A program made the translations under genes and the position numbers. 64,000 nucleotides of DNA from Dicaeum eximium (taxonomy: Eukaryota; Chordata; Aves; Passeriformes; Dicaeidae): assembly GCA_013396995.1 (NCBI GenBank), contig VWZP01009941.1, positions 3,766,408 through 3,830,407 of the forward strand. The letters run 5' to 3'. Shown here piece by piece: positions 11,032 through 26,000 of the stretch; the stretch's first letter is position 1, and each line of letters opens with the position of its first letter. A model generated the notes under the pieces. The model was given only the letters and a program-made list of their open reading frames with translations, was not told the origin of the DNA and did not search any database.

Positions 11032-14000
11032 GAAGTTCCCAAGGACTGAGACTCAAAGGATTTTGATATGTTTCCAGGGATTACTGTGCTGAGTATTTCT
11101 ATGTTCTCTTCAGCAGTCAATGTCTCGCTTCTGTACTAGGTCTTAGAAAAAATATATTCTTTCTTCTACCGTGAAATCATCAACAAAATGCTGGCTGGCT
11201 TCAGAAAAACTCACAAAAACATTTAAATTCACATCACAGAAAACTGGCATGAGAGCTTACTTAACACTATGAATTAAGTTAAATTAAGAAGTAGTGCGCC
11301 AGTGTGATTAATTAGAACTACTTTGCTTAAAAAGTATGTGCCTTGCACTCAGATATTTTTTTGTGCTCTGTCTTGGCAGCAGTTAAGCTCTAGGGTACTA
11401 GAGGCTGCCTACTCCTTGTAATGGCTTGGAATAGTTAAAGGTGTTGAGTTCTGGAAGAGGAAGAACCCCACTAATTGTGCAATCCTCCTGGCACTCGAGT
11501 TTGGCAGGACGTCCTTGCAGTGAACCTACGCTGGGTGTGCCGCCCTTTGTAGAGTGTGATGCACAGCTTCGTGTGCCTCAGGCTGCAAGAAATAATCATT
11601 TTCAGCAGGGTGAGGGAACTTTAGTGCATAACTTTTCAGGGCTAGCATGACAATCGTGACTTTTCAGGAGATTTATGTTTACTGCAATGCAGCATCCCAC
11701 TTTTCCAAAAATTTTTAGCGGTGATGGTGGTGAGTGATAAGGAGACAGTAAAGCAAGTTGAGTTAATTAATGTAGTTCTAAGACTATAAAGGATTTCTTT
11801 AAAGGTGAAGTGCACAAGAAAGGAATATTTTTCACTTTGTTCTAAAGAGAGAGATTAATGCAAGTTCAGGAAGGGAGTATTCAGTTGTATCAATACGTGA
11901 AGAAGGTGCCTCTTTTGGCATAATCCCAGATGGAAATAGTGGATCACGATAACAGCATTTTAATTCATAGTTTGTCAGGACATTATTAAGTGGCAATTAA
12001 AGTGACTCAAGTGTTCCAACACACAGGTTGCTGAGGGCCAGCAGATGATAAGACCAAGATTAAAGAAATTGAAATGCAGATCTACATTGTCTATGAAAAG
12101 GTTGTGACAATACAAGTAACTTAATCCTGTTTGATGTTACTTCCATAAACTCCTATTCTCAAGAAAGCTGCATGCACAGCTCTTTTACTTCTGTGAATAG
12201 GGAATTGTAGTCTCCTTCCATTCTTTACATCAAATCATTAGCTTGCAGCCTTGCTCATATTTGCTCCAAGAGAAGAATGATCAAAAGTTTTCTGCTGGCT
12301 ACAAGCCCTCCACCCTTTAGAAATGTTCTCTTGACCGTGAACAATTTTTTTCTTGGTGTCTTTTATAAATAGGAGCAAAAACTTCCAGTGAGGGAAGTTC
12401 TGGTTCTATGCGCGAGAACTGAAAGGTGCTTTCCAGGGGGAGTGTGTACTCTTCCACAAAATCTGGGAGAAGACTGGGAAACTGTGCCCAGAGGTAGTGT
12501 ATTGTGCCAGCTGCAGCCTCAACTCCAAAACAATTTGATTTGGCTGGTAGTACTGAAACTTCATGTCCCTTCCCATCCACCCCCTTTTAAAACTTGCTCC
12601 CATATGTACTGTCTTGTACCTTTGTCCTGCAGCTACTTGTTTTTTTTTTTTTCCTAAATGTTTTCTTAATTCCAAGCCTTTTGGTTTAGTGTAACCTTGT
12701 GAAAAATGACAAAATAATTTCTTCTGGGGCGTTTGCTTCTTCCAGAATGGTGATTTTTATATTATCTGAAGGAAGAAGATTTTGCCTTTTCTTTGTTCAG
12801 TTGGCCAGACATCTCTTCTATTTGAACAAATCTTGAAAGATTAATTAAAATACTAAATAAATATGTATTTTTTCTCTTTTTGATGGGCCCTCACTTCTGT
12901 ATTTGTCCTTGTAGGCTGCAAGTAGCAGGAGAGATCTCCGGTTAAGTGGGTTTTCAGTAGAAGAAAGAAAATTGATTTGTACTATGTAACTAGCTGATGA
13001 TTTTTTCTTTTATGTTATTGGAAATATCAAGGTTTCAGGGAATATTCACTGTGTCAGCAGCCTTGTGTCTAATGAGGTTGTTTGGACTCTGCTCTCTGAG
13101 CCAGAGTAAAATCTTTGAAACACGTTAGTCACAATTTAACTGAAAGTGGGGGAGGTTTTTAACAGTGAGCTTTAAGTAAACTGCATCTTTTTGAATTTCC
13201 TGGGCAGCTGCCTTTCTCTCTTTGATGTACTGTGCCTGGTGATGCTGTTAATGAAATGCATAATTATGTGTTATATAATAAAACAGAGCTAACATGAAGG
13301 TGCCTAATAGATTATAATGATGTGGAGGCCTGAGAAACTAAAGACTATTGGGGGTTGTTGAAAAGTTCCTCTGGTGACAAAGATGATGTCTAAAGAGGTT
13401 TGAATAACTGTGCTGATAAATTAATTGTGGTCTCTTTGTGTGTAAATGACGTTTTTCAGGATTTTGTATATAGAGAGATTATTGAAAAAAGAAAGTACAA
13501 TTTACTGGGCTGCTGATGTATGAAGTGTCAGCGCCGAGTGCTTCCAGTGCCTATTAGAGCTGCTGGCTTTGCATAGACGGGTGCCCTAGGCAAAGACATT
13601 TTTGGCACAGCCTGTCTCACCCATAGGATCAAAAGGAACAAAAAAAAAAAAATTAAAAAAAATCTGGCAATATGCACAGAGACTAAATTGCATCCTAAAG
13701 AGCAGCCCCTAGAATGCAGTCTTGGAATGAATATTGATAAATGGAACATACTGCTTTATGGCTGAAGAGCTGTAGGCGTTTTTTGACTGCCCCCAACTTC
13801 CCTCCCTCCTTTCTCTGGTTTTGTCACCTATATTTTCTCTCTCCCTATGTAATGATCTGTATAACTTGTTCCTTTCTGAGAATCTTTGGTTTGCACACAT
13901 AGGTATTTTTAAAGGAGAGGGCATATAAGCTTCCAGCCCTGGACCACATGGGCTCCTGATGGCGCTGGGCTGTGGCTGGGCTTGCTTGGCTGCTGCTCTG

Positions 14001-14627
14001 AGCTCAAAAAGGCCTGTCTGGGGGGAGAACTAGCATGCAGGAAGCTCCAGTATGGATTTACAGCCTGCTAGTTACTTGGCAATAATTCCCTTGGGTGGAT
14101 GATTCTAGTACCTACTAAGAGTGCTTTTGTGCAGGTTAGCTTCAAGAGTGCTGTTGTGTGAGTTAGGCGGGCTCCTTTTTGAAGGTGAAATATGCTGTTT
14201 TTCACTTCCCAAGCACCAAGGGAACCCAAATGGGCAGTTAGTGCAGAGCAGCTAATATGCAGTAAATTCACACCCAAGCTCACAGAGCATGAACTTCCTC
14301 ATGCAGCCGAATCCCGAGGCTCTGCATTTTGTCTCTCTCAGCAGGGAGCAGATGGCCTTTCTCTAAACAGGGGATGCCAATAAAGCCTTATGAAGAGCAC
14401 AGATATTGTGTGCATGAAGATTTGTGCCTGTCCATGTGCTTATATGAGATGACTTGAATCTATCACAGTTCTTGGGTTAGCTTCTGCATCCGTGATTTTT
14501 GTTAAGATACGCTAAGGAGAACTTTGCTGCTGAATTGCTTGAATTGTGCTTGTCATTAGTAGGCTGGGCTTTTAGCTGCAGGTTTTGATTTCTTCCTTCT
14601 TCATCAGCACTAAGACAGCGTACTTTT

Positions 14628-14660
14628 TATTATATTAATATTATATATAATAATATATGA
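14628..14660. repeat. AT-rich simple repeat
   Basis: Consists of TATTA and ATATA units only, with no further structure. Confidence 0.7.
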
Positions 14661-17600
14661 ATTATGCATCTTTTGTGTGTGAATCTTTCTTTGTTGCAAC
14701 TCCCTTTCCCAGAATTTATTTGAACTCTCAATTAATGGTTTTCTCTAGGTCTCTAAGTACTTGGATACTGCAAGTCAATTTTTAGGTAAGACTTTGCTTT
14801 AGGCTGGGGTTCATAAATAAGTTGATCTATAATTACTGTACAACTTCACTTTATCTTAAGATCACATAATGGGTTAAATTTTCGTGCAAAGTTTTCTTGA
14901 AATTTTATAAATAATTTTATCTGCTTTTTATGCTTATGCTTCAAATATATAATTGATTTCTAAGGCATGTGCACATGTGCACGTTTTCTTTATGTTTTTG
15001 CTCCAGTATTGCCTATATCCAAGAAAATTTTGTATCACAGAAATTGCCTCTCCAATTTCCATCTATAGTTAGAGTTCTGAACAACTCCACCGGCACTATT
15101 GTGGCCAAAGTTTAAATTTACTTACGTACAAAAGATATTGCTCAAAATGCTTTTAACATGTCTTTTAAAAAATGACCTCAGCCATCCTAGCTTGCCAAAG
15201 ATAAACAGCATTTCTGCTCGACAGGCGTTAACCCTTGGGGGAAGTGAAGTCCAAATCCGAATGCAGAGGCACTTGCTCCGGGCATTCAGAGTGCTGCTGT
15301 AGAGAGGAGCCATCCTCCCTCCAGATCCCAACTCTCAGGAAGGCTGCAGGGCTGGGGGAAATCAGCACAAGCCTCAGGGTTCCTTGGTCGCAGATGTAAA
15401 ATGCTGCTGAATGTTTCCCACAATAAAGGAGGAGGGTCTGCGCCAGGTCAGCTTGGCTGTTCCTCCTAGAGGATAGAAGGGCAGGAGGAAGGGACAAAAT
15501 GGGATGAAAAGCAAGAAGAGGTGGCTGGAGAGCCAGGCTCTGGTTCTTGCTTTTCAGAAGATATTCTGTATAAGTTAAAACAATCACTTGAAAGTATTTT
15601 TTAGAGTTTAAGTTTCAAGAGTTTTTATATTTAGAGTTTCAGAGTGCTTTTATAGCTTTTTATAGTATTTTTTACTGTTGGTTTTGTTCCAGAAGACTTT
15701 CCTGTAGCAAGATACTTTAAAAAACCTTGAAAGGAATCCACAATAAAGGAGTATCCATCTGTGTGAATGAGTTGCAGCAGATATGATGAAGCAATTCTGA
15801 AAATCCCACAGTTGCTGTTTTCCTTTCAACTGACATGTTCCTGTTTTTAAATAAAACAGTCGAATGGTAGGTTTAAAGAGAAATTCAAAGAATGCTGTGA
15901 TGTTATTGGAAGTCTCTGGCTATGTCCAAGCAAAAAGGACAGTTGCATGACTCTGTTGTACATGGCTGACCATGCCATATGAGTCCTTTGTTGGGATATG
16001 CTGTAAATCATCCTGAATGTTATCTTTTCAAACCCAGAACAGAGACAGAAGGAGGGTGAAAATTTAAGTCTGGATAAATTTCCTACAGCTTATCATGCAG
16101 AAATGTGTTTATTGGCATTCTTTGAATGTAGATATTTGAAGTGCTTAACAATCTCTGACTGATGAGGTTTATTAAATGGCCATGTGCTGTAATTCACTTT
16201 GTCTGAATTGGAGAAAAGTTTCTGGGCAAAAGCCCAGAGGAGTCTTATGAGGAAAGGTTGCATATTTAGTCCCAGGGTAATTCCTAATGAATATACCTGT
16301 TTAATGGGATGCAATGATAGGGGAAATAGTGGGATATGAAAGGAGATGGCAATTTTTACTAAAAAGCCTTAGTAAGGTATGGTAAGGAAAATATTTCTGT
16401 GCAGTGGTTTTCACCCTGAAAAATATTTAACTTCATTCTGAGTGTGAGACCCACTTCATTGTGGGTCTAAACAACATTAATTACATTCACATTACTCTGT
16501 ATTTTGTGTAGGAGGATTCACTCTGAATCCTTTATTCAAAGGCAGCTGTACTGGTGTGCTTCAAGTCACTTCCACCACAGGTGTCAGACATTTGCAGTAG
16601 CAGGTCAGGTGAACTTGGTCCACCTTTGTGCTTAGTTATAGTGGTTGTACACAACCATGGAGGTAAAACCAATTAGCTAGAGGGTAATAAAGTATTAGAA
16701 TATACTACATACCTGCTCATCTGAACATACAGTCACTACTTAGGGAGAAAGGACAGGTATGCTTAGAAGAGGTGTTTTGGGTGAGATACCATAATTTGTG
16801 TGCATGATTTTCCACAACCAGAATTTCATGCCAGTTCATTGGTTTGTGACTGTGGGGACACCTGCACCATGTCTTGTACTGCCCAACATTGTTCTGCATG
16901 GTAACTGATGTTCCTGCTGCTTGATCTTCTGAGCTGGACTTCTCTTGGAAACTGCTTCATCCCTTTTCTGGCATCCTTCAAGACAACATTTGTACAAGGA
17001 GCTTTTCTGTCGGGAAGCAGGAGTAAGGAAAAACAATATTATATCTCCTGAGCTCAACTAGAAAGAAAAAATATTTGGATTTGTTTGCATTTTAAAATAT
17101 TTGTCACAATTCCAAGCTATTTTAAGCAATCTGGCTACTTCATCTATACTTACTATCTTATTCTTCATCAGAATTATCACAATCCACCTGAAATATGGGA
17201 ATTAGATGTGAATTTTAATGTAAGAGTCATGCTTCAAGCTGACAGGGATGGGAGGGGGAGCTGTCACTGCATCAGCCAAGATTCTCTGGTGGAAGTGTAG
17301 ATTGATAACTTATACCTGGGGCAGGAGGGGAGCACCCTTCCCGTTTCAGTGGACTGAGTTGCTTTCCATTCCCTTGTGAAAAAGTAGGTAGTCCTGTGTA
17401 ACCATTGCCTTCATCTCCAGGTATATTAAAAAAATGTGAAGGCCTTTGTTCCATTTTTTCCTCAGGTAGAGTTCACAAATGATATCCAGTCCTCCCCGCT
17501 GGTAGTGCTGGCCATCATGCTGGCCAAGATGGTTGGTGACTCGTTCAATGTATCCCTGTAGGGTTCCCTCATGAAGCTGAAATGCATTCCCTACTTGGAT

Positions 17601-18828
17601 GTGGAACCTTTTGTTCATTAAAGGACAAAATGGTGAGGGCTCTCACCATATAATTTTTCTGTGTCATGTTTTTTGCAGTGGCTGTGTGGGTTCTCTGACA
17701 CCTGGAGCTTAGAGAGAAAAAAGGGAAAATGGAGACCCTGATCCTGAACAAGGTTCCCATGGTGTGATGTACTGTACAAAGAGAATGAAAGACTCCCTTT
17801 CTCTTCAGGGTTATGGTAGGATTTGAATTACCACTGCCACTAGAGTCCTGAGAGCAGAAAGTGCTCCACAGTGCCCAGGTGGATGCTGTTTTTTAGTGGT
17901 CTGATTGAGAATCCAGCAGAGGTTTTCATAGACTACTGTCACTGTTTCTTGTGAGCAAAAGCTGTAGAACAAAGGAACAGAGTATGCTGGAGTGTGGTTT
18001 GACTTCTGGATGACTGGGCTGGGCTCCTGTTTGTTGGGTGCCATAAGATGTACACTTCCAGGTGGTGATTCCTGCCATCCAAGGACAGCAATTAAAGGGA
18101 GGGAAAAAGAATTGTTTTCTGGAAATGCTTGCATTAACTAAAGACTAAATGAACAGCTTGGAAAAAAAGTTGCATCCTTTATTTTTTTAATCTACATTAA
18201 TCCAACAATTCCTGTGTGTCTTTCAGTGTATGAACCAGTATCCAAAGCTTCATTTTTTTAATGACATTTATGCCAGGTAATAAGTACTGTTTCCTCTCCT
18301 TAGTGTAGGTGCTGGGTCTGTATTTATCCTAGCTAGTGACAACTCAGTACTAATGTCTTCTACAAAATAGTTAGCAGAAATGCTTATTCTTTGAGATATT
18401 CTCTAGGAATTAATTAGGTACATATCCACGCCAAAGCTATTTGCAGGACACTTCACTTTTCTCCCTGTACTGAGGTCTACTGGACAATCTTTTAGCTTCA
18501 AATGACCCTCTAGAAAACTAAAATGTTGGCAACTCAGTCTGTCCACATTTTCTTCCAAATGTAGCCATGTCTGAAAGGTTTTAACAGGCACATTGGATGC
18601 TTGGTATAATCTAACTGTGTTTATCATGAGAGGAAAAATTGCCAGCAATGCAGTAGGAGGAAATAAAAACAATCTGTGACATTATGGATGACTTCTATAT
18701 GTACCACAGCAGATAAAACAGAGGGGAAGAAGCCATAAAGTTTCCCATGGTATTCCAATTAGATGACAAGCCCATGGAAAGAATTATAACTGCTTTCCTG
18801 GTTCAGAGTGAGGTCCTATTCACTTGAA

Positions 18829-18861
18829 GGACATATATATATACATTTATATATATATAAA
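18829..18861. repeat. (TA)n simple repeat
   Basis: An imperfect run of TA dinucleotides broken by 'cattt'. Confidence 0.85.
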
Positions 18862-19140
18862 ATTTCATTTTACTCCCACTCCTTCTTTTTTAACCCTCTA
18901 CAAGCACATTAAAGAAAGTTTTTGGATAACCTGATCACAGACTGTACCAATACTCTAAAGCAAAATACATAGCATCACTACTTGGTAAGGATTTTATAGC
19001 TAGACACTTTACAGACTGCCAAGTTTTAGCCTAAATCCTCTTAGACATAGAGTCTGAATAGGCTGATATATATCTCAAATAGCAGATGTAGTTGCTAAGC
19101 TGCTCTCCATCATATTTTAAAAGTCAGGTGAAGTCTTCAG

Positions 19141-20028
19141 TGATGGAAAAAGGGAAACTTCATACCCATTTTTAAGAAGGATAAAAAGGCAGACGCCAGC
19201 AGCTGTCATAGACAGTGGGATTGTAACCTCAGCAAGTTTGTGGGTGATGAAAAGCTGAGTAGTGCTGTTCATCTCTTGAGGGAAAGGATGCCACGCATAG
19301 GGGCCTTGGCAGGCTTGAGGAGTGGGCCACTGTGGCCCTCATGAAGTTCAATAAAGTCCTGCACCTATGCTGGGGCAATCTCTGGCACCAGTACAGACAA
19401 GGTAATGAATGGACTGAGACCAGCCCTGCAGACTTGGGGATATTGGCTGACAAAAAATCAGATATGAGCTGGCAATTGCAGCCCAGAAAGCCAATTCTAT
19501 CTGAGACTGTGTAAAAAGAAATGTGCCCAGCAGGTTTACTCTGCTCTTGTGAGACCCCACCTGGCACCCTGCATCTATCTCTGGAACCCTCAGGACATGG
19601 ATCTCTTGGAGCAGGTCCAGAGAAGGTCCACAGAAATGATCAGATGGCTGGTACACGTCTCCTGTGGAGAAAGGCTGAAGGAGATGTAGATGTACAGCTG
19701 GGCAAAAAGAAAGCTCTGGGGACACCTCGTTGCAGCTTTTCAATACTTAAAGGGGCTTATAGGAAAAATGGAGAAAGACTTTTTATCAGAGCTTGTAGTG
19801 ATATGATAAGGGTCAACAGTTTTAAACTAAAAGAGAACAGGTTTAGACTGGACATAGGGAAGACATTTATTATGAGAGAGTGCCTCATCCCTGGCAGTGT
19901 CCAAGGCCAGGTTGGATGGAGCAGACTGGTCTAATGGAAGGTGTCCCTGCCCATGGCAGGGGGTTGGAACTAGATGATCTTCAAGGGCCCTTCTAGCCCA
20001 GACCATTCTATAAGTATATGATTCTATG
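19141..20028 (+). mobile_element. CR1 LINE, ORF2 C-terminus plus 3' UTR
   Basis: About 890 bp of CR1 in plus orientation and the best-preserved copy here. In broken frames it shows ORF2 C-terminal peptides such as ALMKFNKVLHLCWGN, SPADLGILADKKSDMS and GAYRKNGERLFIRACSDM. These are followed by the 3' UTR ('aaggccaggttggatgga', 'gaaggtgtccctgcccatgg', 'ggaactagatgatcttcaag') and tail octamers ('attctataagtatatgattctatg'). Stops and frameshifts show it is dead, and the 5' end is truncated. Confidence 0.95.
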
Positions 20029-23000
20029 TCTCTGGTCTCTCCAGCATACTTGGATGCTCTGTTACTTTGTTATCCTCTCAATGAGGATAACTCAATTCTC
20101 TAAATCCTCTAAATGAAGCTTCACCATTCAGCCACCTTAGACCTCTGGGATTTGGACTGATCCCCAGCTCTCTTATAGCTTGGGCATCCCAAACCCTGAA
20201 TAGTGACTCAAGGGATTTCTGGTCTGCCTCCTAAAGTAAAAAAATATAATAATTGAAACAAATTATGAGGCCTAACATGAAGTCCTTGTAAGAATTCCAA
20301 GCCTTAGATCTTGTTACTTCATCTAGCATGGGAAATACACAGATTAAGACAAGACAGTAAAACAAAAATTAGTCTCTTTACATGCTACCTTATCTCGCTT
20401 TCCTCATTGCTTCTCAGCATCCTTGAAACTTTAGCAGAAGTTCTTGAGCAGAAATTCTACAGAACGGTAGAAATTCTACAGAAAGGTCTGGCAATGAACT
20501 TTCCTTTCCATGTGTTTTCCCTGTGGACCAAGATTTCTCTTTCTTTTTTCTCTCTGGCTGATCCTGCAGCTAACAAGATGCTGTGGGAGCCTGCCTATTT
20601 GCTTCTTTAGTCTTTTATCTCAGTGACCACACAGTTTATGTAAGCCTCTGCTGTTTCTAAGTTCCACTTATTTGCTACACTTTAGGAGTATTTTAATCTT
20701 CAAATGCCTATACCCAGTTGTCATTTTGCAGAGACTGTCCTCTTTCTCTGGTTGCGTCAGCTTGGTTGAGGGTTTGCTGCTCTGGGAAAGTGACACAGTT
20801 ACGTTTGTGCCAGGTTCTGCATCTTCTTTGCTCTGTATTATTCTGAAAGATCACAAGGTGTATAAACTGTGCATTGCTGGATTCCCCAGATCAAAACAGG
20901 GACAGGGGTCAGCTATGTAGGAACTAGTAGCTAGCCTGTATTTATAAATGGGTGATAAATTATATTTGTGTATGCAGAGTGAAAGATTTAGATAACTAAC
21001 AGCTTGCTTAAATGCCACATAAATTTGGATTCTTCTTCAATGGCTTTTTTTACCAAAAACTCCACCTGGTTGGTAGCAAAGAGGAAAAGTGACAGCCTTA
21101 AGAGAACATGTGATTTTACGTCCTCAGCACTGGTACTAAGTGTGGATCTTCTCTTACTGAGTTTTTCATCAGTGTTAAGGATGATAAGACCTTCTGTGTT
21201 TCACCATCTTGTTGATTCCTCTTACAAGTCTGGATAATATCCCTAGGCAGAAAATATGTTTTACACAGAATGGAGAAGCAAAAGCAGCTCTCAAATGAGC
21301 AAGGTGGGGGTCAGCATTAAGGTCCAGCTCCACAAAGGAATGTAACTCCTAACTGCTGTAGAAGTCAGTGGGTACATTGAGAAGCTACATTATCCACATG
21401 CTCACTGTGAAGACATCTCTGTAAATACTGTTATGTACAAAACTGGTGGAAGCGAGACCTGGATCTTCAGTGGTATTTCACTGCCTAATTTGTATTTAGG
21501 CACTGTCATCTCTGGATGCTCTGCTTCCTATGGAGCAGGGAGGCTTAAGATTTGTTTTCTTAATAGTCATTATATTTTTGGAACCTCATTGATCACCCTG
21601 CCTGTTTTATTCTGTGCTCTGGGTGATAAGGCTCCAAACACAGCTGTATCTAGTGCAGGGCTGCTGCAGTGCACTATGATTTCCAGCTACATTGCACACC
21701 ACTGTAAACACCCCCCCTTTATAAAATCTGGTTCACTGGAACACTCAAAGCTGCTGGCTGCCAGGGAATGTTCCTTAATGAGGGTAAGGAGTACTTGAAC
21801 ACATCTATGACTTGGCAAACCTTCCTGCTTTTTATAAGCTACTATACACTTCAGAGAGAAAATATCTTAGAGGCTACTTTTTAATGGGACAAGTTTACTT
21901 AAGAGCTGAGTGGAGTTGGTGCCAGTAGTTCTGTTTTGTTCTAGCTTAATATTAGCCTTGTCAAAGTTCTTATAGCGTCTCCTGGGTGTTTCTGTACTGC
22001 ATACCATATAAAGCTGGTTTTGGGAGCCAAGAATTTTGGCTGGAATATATATTATAGTGGTCTCATTATATTTTTCTAAAGTGTATCAGAGGTGGCCCTA
22101 TATTAAAGATCCATGGAGCAAGGCTGATTTTTTTTTTCTTTTTCCCTTCTAGTTTTGCCTTAGCCCACACCGCAGACATTGGATCCAGAATTTGAACCAA
22201 CCCAAGTTTGAGGGTTATTTGGGATCCAAGGTCTTGGTTTGGCCTGTAATAAAATTTGGATAATTAGTGATTTTTTTTTAGATGATACCTTGGATTTTGA
22301 AAATCACCAGACTTTTGGGAGGGTTCTTTTGGTTTGGGCCTACACTAGCAACTACTACATGAAAAGATTCCTTTCTTGTCTTGCTGACATAAGTGTTCAC
22401 TCAACGACAGCTTGCCAACATGGTGCAACATGTGGTGCATCCTGTCTTGCCTCTTTGAGAAGATGTGTGTTTAATGACTGCTTGATGCTTTCTTACTGAC
22501 AGGCATCATTAGAGGGTGGACTTGGCAAAGTTTTTGCATCAGAGGGCATCCAGCCCATCTTTTCTAGAGTGTTTGTGGGGGAAGCTGGATCCTTTTCTGG
22601 CTGCACAAAGGAAAAAGGGAGCTGCTGTAACAAGGCCGTGCTTTGTCTCGGGAGAATCCTGGCTACCACAGAAAAGACGGAGAGAAGGTGTTGAGATGTG
22701 GGTGAGATTTGTTAAAATTACATTTGGGCTTTAAGCCTATGTCAGGTTTAAGAAAACATGGCAAAGAACCATTTTTATTCCTTTTTTTGCCTTTTCTCCC
22801 GTGCTGGGTTTTGAGTTTGGTGTGATCCCATTACCTGAGAAGCAGCTGTATGAGTCATAAACAGTGGAATTGAACCCCTGGCAAAAATGCTATGGCAGAC
22901 CCAGGTGCTGCTTTTTGTGCATGGGAGAGCAGCAGCGCAGCATTGCCTTGGTTTCAGTGTGGTGCTCTTGGTGGTGCCCATGTGGGATGGGTGAAAGGAT

Positions 23001-26000
23001 ACTTTGCTCCCTCCTGTACCAAGAGCAGCTCTCTGGGGGACAGTCCTGAGTGTCTCCCTTCATGATCCCCTTAACTTGCCCAGGGGCTGATGCCAGCTTG
23101 CTTCACTGTGCACCAGCTTTCAGACTGTGCTTGTAACCAGGTTATCCAGAGCTGCTCCTAAAAGCAACAAAACAAAGTGAAGAGTTGGTGCTCATGAATC
23201 TGTGTGAAGAAGGTTAATCTGAACATGAATGGAAGGCAAACTTCCAGCTGGGCAGAGTTACTGGTGTATATTAACCCAAATATTTATGTTATGGAGGCAT
23301 GCTTTTCTGACAGGTGGTGGTAAACAAGGCTACTTAGCTCTGCATTTTTCAGGAGACCTGATTTTCTCTCTTGATAGGAGTTTCGGAAAAAACCCCAAAA
23401 CTCAGTGACACTGAATGAGCTACAAAGATGAACTAATGGACCCTTTCAGCTTTAATCCTCAGAGAACAGAGACATTGTTTTCTACCATTAAATTTCACCT
23501 CAAATTTCAAAATTTTCATGAAATTATTTCAGTGTCCAAATCTGTTAGGAAAAAAAGTCACATGCTAACAGTTTAATTTAATTATTGTGACTATTCAGAG
23601 GAGGCAGGGAGAGGAAGGCTGTATGGAGGGAAGCAGGAGGAGTTCTGTTTTCAGGCCTGCCCCATTTTCTCATGTTGCTTTGGCCAAAACAATTCATTTT
23701 TCAATATTCTCAGTTGCAGAGGGGAAAACAATGCCTCTGTGCCTCATGTGGCTTTCAGCGTCTGTTGTCTTTGCCAAGTATTGTCAAATTCTTAAACAAA
23801 AGGCCTTATGTAAAATTCCTTGTGATCTCTAGAAGATGATTTTTACCTGCTCTCATTTTGACTATTTACTGAAGCTACTACCTAAAGGTACCACATGAAT
23901 CAAAATGATTTTATTTATTTAGATTGGTGAAACCAGAAAAAGAAGCCCAAGATTCCAGTTGCATTAGTGTTTATTTTTAGAGCAGACTCTGAACAAATAA
24001 AACAAATTGCCTTTCCCATGCTAGAGTAAATACCAACAGATATAACCCTTCCTTCAATCTAAAATAAACCTTTCCAATCTTAGCCATTCCCTTTCCTAAA
24101 AGGTCCGGGATGTGAGCTGGCACTGTGTCCTCCAGGTTTGGATCTGCAGGCTTCCACAGAGCGGTGGGTGATGAGCAAGTGTGGAGCTGGCTGAGGTCAG
24201 GGATTGGAAGGGCTGGAGGGATTTGACTGGAAGGGCTGGAAGCTGAGTTATAGCACAGTGCTGACCTACTGCCCTTGGAAGTGCACTGGTAGTTACTGCA
24301 GCCCTCCTAACCAAGGATATACAATAGAAGTTACGAATACAGGGATAGTGAAGACGAGCCAACAATCTGTCGGATTGAAATCCTTGAAGGACCTCGTAAA
24401 TACTTTAATGTTTACACAGGGCCTGTATATTTTCACAATTACCTTTCCATGAGCCCAAAATGTTTTACACTGGAATGCTTTCAGGCTTTAAGAAATTATA
24501 TTTTCTGATACGTCTGAAAACTGCAGGCTCAGCTTCTCTATTGGCCCATTTTTTTCTCATGAGCAATTAAAGCTGGATTCCTTTTTACTCCCAAATATGC
24601 AGAATGTAAATGGTGAGTTCTACCAAAATTATGTATTGGTTATGATCACAGTGTGGTAAGAAGAAAATGTACCATAAATTGGCAAAAATATGGATCTACA
24701 GTATTTGCCTCTATTATAATTAAGTAATGATAAGAAAAATTACTTTTCTGCAGAGAGATTATTAAGAGAAACAAACCTATAAGAAGCTTGAGAAGTTTGA
24801 GGCAGTTCTTTAAAACCTTAGGGTGAAAGTTTGGAGGCATGAAGACATAGATCAAGTATAATGAATTTTGAAGCAGCTGACTGTTCCTCTGGTTTCTGTC
24901 ACAAGGCGCTTCTCTTTTCTGTCCAAAACAAGGTTCCTGTTAGAGTGTGAATGGGACTGTCATGGAGCTGGCACACCTGCTGCATGTATTAGACAAGCAG
25001 TGACAATGGATTGGTACCTAATGTGAGGCTCTGGCTCTTGCTGTGAGGTCCATTGTGAATCGGCTGTAAGGTCCATAGTGAGTGTAACACAGATCCCTTT
25101 TGGCTCATGGACAAGACTTCCTGCCTGATGTTGAGGGAGGGATAACAAATCCACAGTGACTTTTGGTGGTGTTTGCTATTTCTGAGGAGCCCTGAGAAAC
25201 CAAAAGAAGTGACTTCTGCACACTTTCTGCAGAAGGAAAGGCGCTGGAGCAGCATCTGGAACTAATAACCTGTGTTTCACAGCTCACTGGTGGGCAGCAA
25301 GGGAGCCGCTCCAGCTCCGACAGGCCCTTACGTAAAACCTGCACACAGATTTTCAGCTGTGGGAAATTTGAAACGGCTTCTGCTGGCCCAGGGAGGAGGA
25401 GACTGCCTGACTCCCTTTTGGCTCACCTGGGACAACAGGCTCCCTGCAAGGGCATCACCGCAGCCTTCAGATGTGGTAGCACGCAGGTGGAGCATGCACA
25501 TACACACACAGGAAAATCACATCCAGCCATCAAATGGGGTATTCCACTAATTGGAAAGTCTGTTGTGGTGTCTGGCCACCATTTGGCAGATCCTGACAGT
25601 TTCCACTTAAAGCCAGCCAACCTCCCCAGAAAGCCAGCTGTGCGGCTGATCTCATGAAGATGTCATTGAACAACTGCTTGAACTCCTTCAAGAAATGGTG
25701 GGACTGATTCGAGGCAGGCTGGAATCCCCTGGGGGTCTTTGCTGGATGTGGGAACACAGACATCCATTGATGTAATAGTTACACCTCAGTGTTCCTGAGT
25801 TGCACGTAAAGATATCATCTTCATTCTGGCACTGGTGACTCCTTCCAAGTTCACCTTCAGCTGAAACAGAGTCTCTTTGCTGTTCACATATGTCACTTTT
25901 TCTGTTCCTGTGAGTGTTGCTATGTCCTCAAAAATATTGGTAGGTTGTCATAATGGTTGCCATGATGAAAAGAGTTATTTACCTAAAAAGAAGAAACAGA

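Larger units (their letters stand above)
11032..19140. other. long AT-rich unique region, probably intronic
   Basis: No young CR1, tRNA or recognisable exon was found. It contains minor simple repeats (poly-T near 12641, poly-A near 13640, AT-rich runs at 14628-14660 and 18829-18861) and a perfect 8-bp hairpin at 16447-16468. Confidence 0.5.

Noticed and set aside
19229..19934. Frames of 112-137 codons on both strands
   Set aside because: They are remnants of CR1 ORF2 or its antisense, with stops and frameshifts, and do not belong to a host gene.
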